Under the pieces are notes generated by a model, which worked only from the letters and a program-made list of their open reading frames with translations, was not told where the DNA came from and did no database searches. Of a stretch of DNA of 47,693 bases, positions 1 to 8,460 are shown piece by piece. This stretch comes from JBFMDN01 sp040753915 (GTDB lineage: Bacteria > Desulfobacterota > Desulfomonilia > Desulfomonilales > Desulfomonilaceae), in NCBI GenBank assembly GCA_040753915.1, contig JBFMDN010000043.1, positions 1 to 47,693 on the forward strand, given 5' to 3'. Position 1 is the first letter of the stretch, and every line of letters starts with the position of its first letter. Made by a program: the position numbers and the translations under genes.

Positions 1-56
1 GCGAAAGCCGGAATCCAGTCCTTCCAATATGTTATGGACCCCGGCTTTCGCCGGGG
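1..56. repeat. REP-like palindromic intergenic repeat
   Basis: A perfect 7-bp stem (39-45 with 50-56, loop TTTC) lies in a larger inverted repeat in which the first 11 bases pair with 41-51. Short GC-rich palindromes built on this CCGGCTTTCGCCGG core are common dispersed intergenic repeats in proteobacteria. The left side is cut by the window edge, so the full unit cannot be seen. Confidence 0.6.
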
Positions 57-124
57 TGACGGGGTCCTTGTTAAGTCAACGGACTGAAATCACGTGATGT
101 CATCCACGAAGTTAACGCCTATGC

Positions 125-212
125 CCCGAGGGAGAGGGCTCTGTCATTCCGAGCGGTTGCAAGTCCCCTCTCCCATCGAAAGAGGGCTAGGGTGAGGGTG
201 CAAAAAAAATCG
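125..212. repeat. Intergenic repeat with GAGAGGG/CCCTCTCCC arms
   Basis: The stretch carries GGGAGAGGG and CCCCTCTCCC arms around a short spacer, then CTAGGGTGAGGGTGC. This wording matches a low-complexity intergenic repeat seen in many proteobacterial genomes. No gene is seen between 57 and 327. Confidence 0.45.
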
Positions 213-327
213 TGCCACGATCTTAGCATTTGCCGCAATTCCGTGACAGTTTCTATGAGCCTCCCCGCCTTCCTGCGGGCAGAGGGCTCATCTGCGTGCA
301 CGCCGCAGGGGGCCACGAGCACACGGA

Positions 328-2094
328 TCAGGAGGTGATCGACGATCCGATTCTCGGGGCTCCGCCTTGCCAGTCCGGTTGGCATATCGGCTCTATGGAT
401 TCTATCTGGTAGAGCTTCTTATCCTCTTCAACCCCCTTGAGACAGACCTGTAACTCAGTGACGCCCCCCAGTTTCGCGCATATGACCTCATAGGTCTCCT
501 CAGACAAAACTACCTTACCTCCGGTCGCTGCGTACTGGATGCGATCCGTCAGGTTCACGTTCGATCCCACGATACCGTATTTGGCTCGCGAGTCAGTGCC
601 AATGTTCCCTACGATGACCTCGCCGGTATGTATACCGATCCCCATTGTAACTGGAGGAAGCCCCAGTGAAATGTTCTCCGCCAGAAATCCCTTCATAGCG
701 TCTTGCATCTCAAGCGCGCAGTTGACCGCGTCCATGGCCCTCTTCGGCACACTGGCATCCATTCCGTCGAAGAACACGAGGATGGAGTCCCCGTAGAAGT
801 CTACGATAATGCCTTTGTATCGCTCGATCACCGCTATCATCCGAGCAAAATAACGATTGAGCATCTTAATGACTTCCTCGGGTTGAAGCTTTTCGGACAT
901 TTGTGTGAAATCCCGTAGGTCAGACATCATGATGGTGACAGTCCGCTTCTCTCCACCAAGCTTCAAGGCTTCGGGCCTCCTCATCAATTCCTCGGCCACA
1001 GCCCTGTCTACGTATCGACCGAAGGTCTGCTGGATGATTTCCCGCTGCCTGAGACCTCCTATCATGTCGTTAAATCTGCGACTCAACAGCCCTATCTCAT
1101 CTGAGCGTTCTTCAGGAACCCTGACCGAATAATCCCCCTCTTGCACCTTCTCGGCTGCGGCAGAAATCTGGCCGATGGATCGCCCCACCGACCTGGTCGC
1201 AACCCGGATGAGGAGGAGAATGACCGCCATCACCGTGACGCCGGCGATCAGGTAGTAAAAGCGAAAGTCTATGATGGGGGCCATTATCACTCGGCCCTCG
1301 GAGAAGAGTAGGAGGTACCAGTTTATGCTGGGGATCTTGAAATATCCCACCACTACATCCGGAGGACGTCCCTTGCCAAAGACCGTGCCAAATGAGTTGC
1401 GCTTGATCTCTGCCAGGACCTTCTGTTCGACCTCGTCTCCGTTGTCTCCCAGGCGCTTCCTGGACGACATGGACTTGTCGGAGGAAGCCAGCAGTTGCCC
1501 CCTGCTGCTGACTAGGGCCACCGTGGTCCCCTCCCAAAGGCGCAACTGTCTGATGGGCTCAAGGAAGGAATCGAAGCTTATCCGAGCAACCACCCTGCCC
1601 TTCGGGTCTTCAGCGCTACCTAATCTCGCAACGATCCGTAGCGCCCGATCGGGGGCATTAGTGTCCGAGGTAGGGGCACAAAACCCAAAATCACCGCACA
1701 ACTCCAACGCATAGAGTCCATGACCAATGTCGGACTTCGCGTCGCTGGCACTATCCCCATTCTGAGACCCGTTTTCTTCGAGGGGAGACCTCTCGATGTC
1801 GACAAACCTGACCCCTTCGCTCTGAGCGAGCTGCTGAATGAGGTAGGTTTGAGTCAGATATCCATCAGGGATGTCTTCAGCCTTCTGGATAAGGGATATC
1901 ATAGCCAGTTTCTCGTGAAGTCTCATTTCAATCTGGTGGGCAGCCTTCTCAAGCCTAAGCTGTGTTGCTTCCACCCATTGGTCCACAAGAAAAGCCCTTG
2001 CGTAGAAAAAACTCGCCACTCCGGCAACAAGCAGGAGGAGGGCCACGGGGAGCAAGAGGAGCAAGAGAAAACGCTTCTGTAATGAAAATATCAT
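328..2094 (-). CDS. Membrane class III adenylate/guanylate cyclase with HAMP domain
   Basis: 588 aa. An N-terminal transmembrane helix (about residues 8-32) is followed by a periplasmic sensor region of roughly 240 residues, a second helix (about 278-297), a HAMP linker with the EGDYSVRVPE-type turn, and a class III cyclase domain (about 375-560). The two metal-binding aspartates are visible in SDLRDFTQM and in FYGDSILVFF, and the GIGIHTGEVIVGNIG segment is intact, so it is probably active. The family makes cAMP or cGMP from ATP or GTP in response to an extracytoplasmic signal; which substrate is used cannot be told by eye. It stands alone, downstream of the metal operon on the same strand, with a weak ribosome site. 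Confidence 0.9.
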   Translation of the reverse strand: MIFSLQKRFLLLLLLPVALLLLVAGVASFFYARAFLVDQWVEATQLRLEKAAHQIEMRLHEKLAMISLIQKAEDIPDGYLTQTYLIQQLAQSEGVRFVDIERSPLEENGSQNGDSASDAKSDIGHGLYALELCGDFGFCAPTSDTNAPDRALRIVARLGSAEDPKGRVVARISFDSFLEPIRQLRLWEGTTVALVSSRGQLLASSDKSMSSRKRLGDNGDEVEQKVLAEIKRNSFGTVFGKGRPPDVVVGYFKIPSINWYLLLFSEGRVIMAPIIDFRFYYLIAGVTVMAVILLLIRVATRSVGRSIGQISAAAEKVQEGDYSVRVPEERSDEIGLLSRRFNDMIGGLRQREIIQQTFGRYVDRAVAEELMRRPEALKLGGEKRTVTIMMSDLRDFTQMSEKLQPEEVIKMLNRYFARMIAVIERYKGIIVDFYGDSILVFFDGMDASVPKRAMDAVNCALEMQDAMKGFLAENISLGLPPVTMGIGIHTGEVIVGNIGTDSRAKYGIVGSNVNLTDRIQYAATGGKVVLSEETYEVICAKLGGVTELQVCLKGVEEDKKLYQIESIEPICQPDWQGGAPRIGSSITS

Positions 2095-2316
2095 GTCAAA
2101 CCCATGCCCGCGGGCATCGAAATCGAATAGGAATTATGCGTTAATTTGAACACGGAGAGGGAAAAAATCAACCCCCCCTGCTTCTGGTCAAAGCGGGAGG
2201 CCTCACGCTGAGCGGAGCGCGCTGAGCCCAAGACGGGAAGGTCTTGCGGTTTTGCTGGAACCTCCCAGAGTAGCCGAGCCCGGTGCACTCCGCCATCAAC
2301 TGTCACCGCAGGTGCG

Positions 2317-2988
2317 TCACCACGGGGTACTCGCTGGATAAGATCCGGGAAAGTATCCGGGCTTTCCGAAGGCTCCCGCGTTTGCCGGATAGACTCCCCA
2401 GCGGTAGTCGGGTCTGCGGGTTCCCGACACCGGGACGACCCGAGCAGCAGCGGCTGATGTCCCGGGTCTGTCCAGTGAGCCGGCATATGGAGCGCCTTGG
2501 CCTGCCGAACAGCATGGTGGCAGGGCTGCACGGGCGTAGGCATCTCTTCGATACCCGCCATCGACAGCCGCGCCACTCCAGCCGGACTGGCCCGATCTCG
2601 CATACGCCCCTCCTGGACATCCTGCGGGTTGCCCTTGACAACAGGCCTGATAGCCTCCCTGTATTGGTCTTGCGGCAGCCTGACAGCAACTGGGAGCGGC
2701 AACGATTCGACTTGTCGGCTTGGCACGGGGGAAGTCGCGGGACTCCACAGCATAGGCCTTCTGACTTGCTTGCCATCTCGCCTCGAACGGAGCTCTTGTT
2801 CCTCTCGGGGAATCGTATGAGCTCGGGGTCGGCACGGCCGGGACATTCACGTTTGCTTGCGTCAAGGGGCTCACCTGCTGCCCGCCTCCGCCTGGTTCGC
2901 AACAGCTCGGCAGCGCGAGCACGGGAAGAGACGCGAGCGCAAACACCAACAATGTGGCAGGGAATACGATAGTAAGGGCTCTATACAT
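2317..2988 (-). CDS. Secreted protein with repeated Cys-Cys pairs
   Basis: 223 aa from the ATG at 2988, chosen because AAGGAGA sits about 8 nt upstream and the protein then opens with a clean signal peptide (MYRALTIVFPATLLVF..., cut near ALA). The mature chain is Gly/Ala/Pro/Tyr-rich, probably disordered, with spaced Cys pairs: PSCCEP, PSCCQA, QACCQGQPAGC and PPCCSAG. No known domain recognised. Vicinal cysteines suggest soft-metal (Cu, Hg, Zn) or redox binding outside the cytoplasm; that is inference. It is the last gene of the ABC/DUF2318/HMA operon, and its design recalls the first gene of that operon (6594-7088). Confidence 0.7.
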   Translation of the reverse strand: MYRALTIVFPATLLVFALASLPVLALPSCCEPGGGGQQVSPLTQANVNVPAVPTPSSYDSPRGTRAPFEARWQASQKAYAVESRDFPRAKPTSRIVAAPSCCQAAARPIQGGYQACCQGQPAGCPGGAYARSGQSGWSGAAVDGGYRRDAYARAALPPCCSAGQGAPYAGSLDRPGTSAAAARVVPVSGTRRPDYRWGVYPANAGAFGKPGYFPGSYPASTPW

Positions 2989-3051
2989 CACGGTTCTCCT
3001 TCTTTCAGTGCGATCCTGTTCGTTCATTTCATGGTCATTTCACAGAGTGCG

Positions 3052-3762
3052 TCAGGCCATGGAGACGGCCTGGGCCGATTTCAACAGGGGCGTGGTACTG
3101 CGGACCGTGCCATCCGAAACTTCGATCAAGCGATCCGCATAGTCCGCGTTCCGCCGACTGTGCGTGACCATCACAATGGTCTCCCCTTCCGAGTTGAGTT
3201 GCTTGAGCAGCTTCATGACTTCCGCAGAATTCCTCGAATCGAGATTCCCCGTAGGCTCGTCCGCATACAGTATGGGGGGCTCGTTCACCACAGCTCTGGC
3301 TATCGCCACTCGCTCTTGCTCACCCCCGGAGATCTGGTTGGGAAGACGGTAGGCCTTTTCCTTCAGTCCGACTCGATCGAGGGCTGCCAGCGCGAGCTCC
3401 TTTTTCTCGGCTTCCGAATGGTGGGTGACGGCAAGCGGCAACTGTACGTTCTCAAGCACATTGAGGTAGGGAACCAGTTGGAATGACTGAAAAATGAACC
3501 CCATGAACTCACGTCTGAAATCAGCCAGCCTGTCGCGTGTCAATCCATAAATGTTCACACCTTCAATGCTGACTGTGCCACGAGTAGGGCTGAGCAATCC
3601 CCCGAGCATGGAAAGAAGCGTGCTCTTTCCTGCTCCTGACTCACCCATGAGAGCAATGAATTCTCCCTGCTCGATGGAAACATCTATATGTCGGACTGCA
3701 GCGACTTTTCCGTCACCGGTGCCGAATTCCTTGCATACGCCGTCTGCAACGATATAGCTCAT
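3052..3762 (-). CDS. MacB/LolD-type ABC transporter ATPase
   Basis: 236 aa. Walker A GESGAGKST, Q-loop in FIFQSFQLVP, signature ISGGEQERVAIARA, Walker B PPILYADEPTGNLDS and the H-loop histidine (VTHSRR) are all present, so it should hydrolyse ATP. The PTGNLDS wording is typical of the MacB/LolD/FtsE group, whose partners are FtsX-type permeases working on lipoproteins, peptides or extracytoplasmic substrates rather than importing solutes through a channel. It lies 11 bp after the permease stop codon and clearly pairs with it. Substrate unknown; the neighbours suggest a metal or thiol-related periplasmic process. Confidence 0.93.
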   Translation of the reverse strand: MSYIVADGVCKEFGTGDGKVAAVRHIDVSIEQGEFIALMGESGAGKSTLLSMLGGLLSPTRGTVSIEGVNIYGLTRDRLADFRREFMGFIFQSFQLVPYLNVLENVQLPLAVTHHSEAEKKELALAALDRVGLKEKAYRLPNQISGGEQERVAIARAVVNEPPILYADEPTGNLDSRNSAEVMKLLKQLNSEGETIVMVTHSRRNADYADRLIEVSDGTVRSTTPLLKSAQAVSMA

Positions 3763-3773
3763 GAAACACCTTC

Positions 3774-4931
3774 CTATAGAGTTCTCAATGCTTCGTTCGG
3801 ATCCATGCGGGCCGCAGTCATCGCCGGATAAAGCGAAGCCGCCAGACCGACAATTATGGCCAGGAATACGGCTCCCAGCGGCACGAGAGGATCCAGAAAG
3901 AAGTGAGGAACATGCTCGGTGACGAATTGCAGCAGCAGCCTGGTGGCGCCTATTCCGACCACGTAGCCCGCGACACCGGCCATGAGCGATACCACCAGTG
4001 CCTCGAGCAAGATGATCCTCATGATGTGAGATCTCCGAAAGCCGATGGCGCTAAATATCCCGATCTCCCTCGTTCTTTCGTTCACACTTCCCATCATGGT
4101 CACGAAGACCACCATCGAGCCCACCAAGAGCACAAGACCTGAAATCCCTAAAGAGAACTTGCGAAAGTTGCGCAACGTATCCATGCGCCCTTCCACCACT
4201 TGTTGGATCGCCGTCACCTTGGCGGATGGGATTGCTTCTGTAATCTGCTTGACTATCTCCGCGATTGGACAGTTCTTGCACAGGGCGGCGACCTCCACCA
4301 TTGCCACTTCCCCCTCTTTATCGAAGAGCTGCTGGCTTACCGGCAAAGAGATGAAGGCAAGGTTGTCATCCTGAGACCCGGTAGGCTGAAGGACTCCCGC
4401 TACCGTGAAGGTCTTGCCATGAATAGCAAGACTCGATCCCGGATTGACTTTGAACCGATCCGCTGCTTCTCGCCCCAGAAGCACCTCGTCGTCTGCCTTT
4501 GGTTGCTCGCCTATGATTTTCCACCACTTCTTCATGGCGAGCTCGGCTTCGAAGTCTACGCCTACCGCTAGCGCCTTATGGCCCGCAGCCTCGAATACCC
4601 CGAACACTTTGGGACTGATGATGCGAATATTCTCCGCATTGGGGATCTTGCTAATCTTCGCTACATCCTCTTCGGAGATGTGCTTCACATCGAACGACAG
4701 GCCTCCCAGGCTCAGTCCGCCATAGGTTAGTGACAGCCCCTCGGACCGGGGCGTCAGCACGATATTTGCCCCGAATTCGTCCATCTTGTGGGCGATATCT
4801 TCCTCCAGAATATGGGTGGTGGTGACCAGGGCAACAACAGCCGCAACTCCTACCAAAAGCCCCACAACGAGAAAGAATACTTTCGCCTTCCTCCGCCTCA
4901 AGTTGTTGATCGCTATATCTCTCAGCTTCAT
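3774..4931 (-). CDS. FtsX-family ABC transporter permease
   Basis: 385 aa from the ATG at 4931 (AAGGGGG, 6 nt upstream). One N-terminal helix (about 17-38), a large extracytoplasmic MacB-PCD-like domain, and three C-terminal helices form the standard FtsX layout; ERTREIGIFSAIGFRR is the usual cytoplasmic loop and the end has YPAMTAARMDPNEALR. The periplasmic part carries an unusual CKNCP motif (AALCKNCPIAEI), a possible metal or disulfide site. Partner ATPase follows directly; DUF2318 precedes. Combinations of DUF2318 with FtsX permease and MacB-like ATPase occur in iron-related loci of other bacteria, but no FTR1 iron permease is seen here. Confidence 0.9.
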   Translation of the reverse strand: MKLRDIAINNLRRRKAKVFFLVVGLLVGVAAVVALVTTTHILEEDIAHKMDEFGANIVLTPRSEGLSLTYGGLSLGGLSFDVKHISEEDVAKISKIPNAENIRIISPKVFGVFEAAGHKALAVGVDFEAELAMKKWWKIIGEQPKADDEVLLGREAADRFKVNPGSSLAIHGKTFTVAGVLQPTGSQDDNLAFISLPVSQQLFDKEGEVAMVEVAALCKNCPIAEIVKQITEAIPSAKVTAIQQVVEGRMDTLRNFRKFSLGISGLVLLVGSMVVFVTMMGSVNERTREIGIFSAIGFRRSHIMRIILLEALVVSLMAGVAGYVVGIGATRLLLQFVTEHVPHFFLDPLVPLGAVFLAIIVGLAASLYPAMTAARMDPNEALRTL

Positions 4932-4941
4932 AGCAGCCCCC

Positions 4942-5415
4942 TTACTGGAAGAACCTTGATCCGGCCAATACGTCATCCTGGCTAATCACCACAGTATTCC
5001 CCTGAATCGCCCGTTTCAGAGGCGACGGATTGCAGCCTCCCTTCACCTCGTTGACCTTGTCTGTGCGGAACTTCAGGCCGCAGTTGATGCAGACCATGAA
5101 ATCACCCTGCTGCACGTACCCTTTCTTGTGCTGGTGACAAACGTCGCACGCGTCGAACGCGGCCCTGATTATCCCGTCCGTGCTCTTCACGACAAAGAAA
5201 CGGATCCACTGGCTCGGAGAATGTTTGTAGATGAAATGCTTGGCTTGACCGTCAGCAAACGCAGTCACCGGGAATGAGAATTTGCCGTTGTCAGGGCGAA
5301 CCTCAGCAGCGGGGACAACGAAGCTCCATGCGGATTCCGCGGGATTGGCGACGATGGAAAGAAGGCACAGCGATGCAACGGCAATGACAATGGTTGACAT
5401 GGATTTTCTACACAT
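4942..5415 (-). CDS. DUF2318 family predicted metal/Fe-S binding exported protein
   Basis: 157 aa from the ATG at 5415, chosen for AAAGGA 8 nt upstream and the signal-anchor that follows (MCRKSMSTIVIAVASLCLLS). The hallmark pair of CxxC motifs is present: CDVCHQHKKGYV and MVCINCGLKF, plus a GGCNPSP segment. DUF2318 proteins accompany FTR1/P19 iron systems and FtsX-type ABC permeases; the cysteines are thought to bind metal or a cluster in the periplasm. It lies between the HMA protein (stop 5499) and the permease (start 4931). An open in-frame extension up to 5565 overlaps the preceding gene and has no ribosome site. Confidence 0.88.
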   Translation of the reverse strand: MCRKSMSTIVIAVASLCLLSIVANPAESAWSFVVPAAEVRPDNGKFSFPVTAFADGQAKHFIYKHSPSQWIRFFVVKSTDGIIRAAFDACDVCHQHKKGYVQQGDFMVCINCGLKFRTDKVNEVKGGCNPSPLKRAIQGNTVVISQDDVLAGSRFFQ

Positions 5416-5498
5416 GAGCTCCATCCTTTCGTTCATGAATGTTCGTGATTCGATGCTAGCCACTGGAGAGGCCTTTGCTTCAGACCAGCCTTCTATCT

Positions 5499-6443
5499 TC
5501 ACTCCGTGAGCAGGCTTTTCAGCGCGGTGTGGCTCCCGATCATACGGGGCCAAAATGTCTTCCATTCACCCTGTCCCGAGGCCGCATGAAGCTTCTCGCG
5601 AACGTTGACGTCAACGATCTGAACGTCCGCGGCGTTAAACAGTTTTCCGACAAGCTCCATGGTCTTGCGATTCTTCTCGCCGGAATCGGCAATGCCGTTA
5701 AGGGCGTAATCGTCGAGAAAACGGCGGATGCCGAGGCGTTGCCCCACTATTTGATTGTACTTTTCCGATGACCCATAGGCTGTCTTCATGACTGCGAGAA
5801 AGTCTTCCTTGTTCATCCCGCGACGTCGAATGATCTTGTCAACTTCCTGTTCTATCTCGAAAGGTTGAACAACTACGGTTTCTTTGTCTGCAGCCTGCAG
5901 GAGGATCTCTTTTCCTATAGCCGTGAAAAAGGCCGACACCTGGTCTGGGGAATTCATATCCTCGGAAAGCACGTCAAACTGGAATCCAAGTTCCTTTTCG
6001 AACACAGGCTTGCCGTTCACAATCGCGATCACTCGCTCGCTTACGCCGGAACCATCTTCCCGGAAGACTCCGTCGAGGCTGGCCGGATAGCCTGCACCTG
6101 TAATTGCGTTTCTGATCTCATCTGGATTGGTCTGCCTACCACGGAACGCCACGGTCACGTCTTTTGCTGCGAGACTGACTCTTGTTCCGACTACTCCAGG
6201 TAGTTTCTCCGTGACTTCAGTCACGGTTACGACGCATGCGGGACAATTCATCTTGTCTACTGCGAACCGCGACGCTACCACTTCCCCAGTCACAACTCTG
6301 TACGCAGCGTAACCTCCCCCCGAAAGGGCCAATAGCAGCACGAACGCTATGACCGCTTTCTTGGCTTTGCCTGCAGACAGCTTGCGTTCCGCCGCATCCA
6401 GTGCGCTCAAGTCTATTTTCTTGACATGACGCTTTTCGGACAT
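5499..6443 (-). CDS. Membrane-anchored HMA (heavy-metal) domain fused to SurA_N-like chaperone domain
   Basis: 314 aa from the ATG at 6443 (GAGGAGA, 5 nt upstream). A cytoplasmic lysine-rich tail and one helix (about 30-48) are followed by a heavy-metal-associated domain (about 58-122) with MNCPAC, the metal-binding CxxC. From about 130 the protein turns into a SurA/PpiD N-terminal chaperone fold (VIAIVNGKPVFEKELGFQFD, then EIEQEVDKIIRRRGM). No PpiC rotamase domain follows. HMA domains bind Cu(I), Hg(II) or Zn(II); SurA_N domains hold unfolded envelope proteins. The combination suggests periplasmic metal hand-over or assembly of a metal-containing or Cys-rich envelope protein, perhaps its neighbours. 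This fusion is unusual. Confidence 0.85.
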   Translation of the reverse strand: MSEKRHVKKIDLSALDAAERKLSAGKAKKAVIAFVLLLALSGGGYAAYRVVTGEVVASRFAVDKMNCPACVVTVTEVTEKLPGVVGTRVSLAAKDVTVAFRGRQTNPDEIRNAITGAGYPASLDGVFREDGSGVSERVIAIVNGKPVFEKELGFQFDVLSEDMNSPDQVSAFFTAIGKEILLQAADKETVVVQPFEIEQEVDKIIRRRGMNKEDFLAVMKTAYGSSEKYNQIVGQRLGIRRFLDDYALNGIADSGEKNRKTMELVGKLFNAADVQIVDVNVREKLHAASGQGEWKTFWPRMIGSHTALKSLLTE

Positions 6444-6593
6444 GTTTCTCTCCTCACGTAATCCACCGGGAGGGCCATGCGGACACACTCGCCCGCCTGA
6501 CCGCAACATCCGGACTATACCGGTCTCCCGGCATTCTTATGGAGGGGCCGAATATTCGGAACCCTTCTCTTACTTAGGAATGTGGAGAACTTG

Positions 6594-7088
6594 TCAGATA
6601 AGGAGGGAGCACGTGCGGAGGAATACGACTGTCAGGGGGTGCCTGATATCCTCACTCTGAACCGCGTCGGCTTTGCGTTTCGAGAGACCGACACCTTCAT
6701 ACGATTCCACCATCAAGACAGCGAGGCCATCGATGGTATAGAGGGGTTGATTCGCCGGGAGGGCAACAACCTGCATTTGTTCATGACACCTGCACGTCCC
6801 ACAGACATGCTTGATCGTACCCTGGGAACAGCATGACGCACTGCCTGTCGACACGCAAGGGGGGGTATGGCAACAGGACGCCAGAGGAGCATCGCTAACG
6901 CTTCGCTGGTTCGTATGAAGGGGACATTGGACAGGCTTCTGCGCGGCAGACGACTTGCCCGGCATTTGGGAACAACAACATGGAGCCGATGCTGGAAGCA
7001 CCGTGATACCTATCATGGATATGCACGTTACAATTATGAGTATTCGCATCAGCATCGCAGCCCGTTCCAAGCGGAAATTCTTTAGCAA
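6594..7088 (-). CDS. Small secreted Cys-rich protein, first gene of the metal operon
   Basis: 164 aa if the TTG at 7088 is used (AGAGG 9 nt upstream); an ATG at 7055 is the alternative. A hydrophobic export signal (MLMRILIIVTCISMIGITVLPASA) precedes a segment dense in cysteines: APCCCSQM, ASCCHTPPC, SASCCSQG and HVCGTCRCHEQM. His and Met residues sit among the cysteines, as in copper- or mercury-binding peptides. The C-terminal third is free of Cys until near the end. No known family recognised. It leads the operon behind the promoter at about 7180 and shares its Cys-Cys style with the last gene (2317-2988). Confidence 0.7.
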   Translation of the reverse strand: MLKNFRLERAAMLMRILIIVTCISMIGITVLPASAPCCCSQMPGKSSAAQKPVQCPLHTNQRSVSDAPLASCCHTPPCVSTGSASCCSQGTIKHVCGTCRCHEQMQVVALPANQPLYTIDGLAVLMVESYEGVGLSKRKADAVQSEDIRHPLTVVFLRTCSLLI

Positions 7089-7171
7089 GTAACTTTACCT
7101 CTTTTCCATCCAATGTCAAGTGCTTCGATCAACTTCACCAAATCTTTTCCAACCGCTATTCAAAATGACAC

Positions 7172-7220
7172 CTTGATTCATTATACCTGCGAGCTCAAAA
7201 TAACTCGCGGCAGGTCCCTC
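7172..7220 (-). promoter_or_regulatory. Promoter with overlapping palindrome upstream of the Cys-rich/ABC operon
   Basis: On the minus strand a perfect TATAAT (7185 to 7180) lies about 90 bp upstream of the first gene. Just upstream of it is an inverted repeat: ACCTGC at 7185-7190 pairs with GCAGGT at 7210-7215, with an inner GCGAG/CTCGC pair. No good -35 box is seen. A palindrome in the spacer region is where MerR-, ArsR- or Fur-type regulators bind, but no such gene is beside it. Read on the plus strand, the same hairpin followed by CCCTC and a T-run could be a terminator. Nothing else is seen in the 7089-7399 gap. Confidence 0.5.
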
Positions 7221-7399
7221 TTTTTTTCTCGGCAAGCCTCACCAGCTCCAACCGTTGATCTTTTGACGCTGTTCCCCTATTCTTTCCGTCGCTCCGGAAC
7301 TGGCCGGCGCCCCTGAAACGAGACAGGCTACCGTCGTGATCATCGTTCGGTAGTCGTCGGAACCTAATCCTATTTTCAAGGAATAGTGGAGAATACCCC

Positions 7400-8011
7400 A
7401 TGTCATGTGCAGCGCCTCATCCTTTTCACTGGGAAGATCTTAGAAGCCGCACGCATGAGCAACTGCTTTCGCACCCGGGCGTCAAGCTCTCCGAGCGAGG
7501 CGACGGATACGAGTTGGTCTTCTTGAACGCGGTCTACCACATCGATCCCCTTGCAGAGCGCATCGTCGAGATCTCCCCCTCCCCTTCCCGAGAACTGACC
7601 GAAGAATTCCAGATACTTCTGATCAGATATCTTATCTCTGAAGGCGGGGGAGAGCTGGACGGAGTGGAGGTGAGTGAAAAGGACTTCCCCGGCGGAGTCA
7701 CCTTCTTCCAGGGTCCTCACACGCTGTACGTGTCCCCCATTGCCGAGTTGTACGGATCGAGGCCGGACGCCTTCGAGGCGCGCGGGAGGGAGTTAAATGC
7801 CATTCCGGTTGCCCACGGTGACAAGGCCATGCGTTTCTATCCATTTCCCAAGATCCCGGTAACGTACGTGCTGTGGGGCCAAGACGATGAGTTTTCCGCG
7901 TCGGTCACCGTCCTCTTCGACCGTTCCATTGCGCGATGGTTTGAGCTGGACATGATTTTTGCCCTCGTCTGGGTACTCACCGAGAGAATCATAGAGGGAC
8001 AAACCCAGTAA
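7400..8011 (+). CDS. DUF3786 domain protein
   Basis: 203 aa; GGAG lies 8 nt before the ATG. The C-terminal half has the pattern I associate with DUF3786: a proline-rich FYPFPKIPVTYVLWGQDDEF strand pair followed by SVTVLFDRSIARWFELDMIFAL. Soluble, no signal peptide. DUF3786 proteins occur in anaerobes, often near corrinoid or Fe-S related genes, but their activity is unknown. It is divergent from the Cys-rich operon and shares the intergenic region, so the two may share control. Confidence 0.7.
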   Translation: MSCAAPHPFHWEDLRSRTHEQLLSHPGVKLSERGDGYELVFLNAVYHIDPLAERIVEISPSPSRELTEEFQILLIRYLISEGGGELDGVEVSEKDFPGGVTFFQGPHTLYVSPIAELYGSRPDAFEARGRELNAIPVAHGDKAMRFYPFPKIPVTYVLWGQDDEFSASVTVLFDRSIARWFELDMIFALVWVLTERIIEGQTQ

Positions 8012-8395
8012 TTTTGAGGCTGGACGGCGGATGTCTACGTGCTTCCTGTCGCCTTCCACTTAATCCGGAGTCTGAAAGGACGCCAGTCCATCGAATGCCC
8101 GGCATTCGGACTTGAATTGCGCCGGGGCAATCTGTTGCCTTCTTAACTGCCGCGCATTGCATGCGCCTGGCAGTCATAGCTGTTGAAAGTTCTATCAGTT
8201 TCTGAATTGGTCTCGGACTCGTTCTCATCCCGGTCCGCGGTATTAGGCCGTGGCGACAGGCCCTAGCCGGATCGGAGAAGGGTTGAGAGCGAATGCCGGA
8301 TTTGCGGCGATTACCTTCCAATAGCGAGAAGGCTGCTCCCGATAATGCACTGATTTCAGGAGACGATTTTTCCTTCTTGGCCTGTGACACTTCTC

Positions 8396-8436
8396 TTGAC
8401 ATGGGCCACCCGATCGATTATTATCGTAATTCGATA
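8396..8436 (+). promoter_or_regulatory. Strong sigma-70 type promoter with palindromic operator for padR
   Basis: TTGACA (8396-8401), a 17-bp spacer and TATTAT (8419-8424) make a near-consensus promoter. A palindrome with half-sites TATCG (8422-8426) and CGATA (8432-8436) overlaps the -10 and start region, which suits autorepression by the PadR protein. The promoter places the transcript start near 8431 and so rules out longer coding starts. The rest of 8012-8395 shows no feature. Confidence 0.7.
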
Positions 8437-8460
8437 ACGGATTCAGATAGCACGCCCGTC

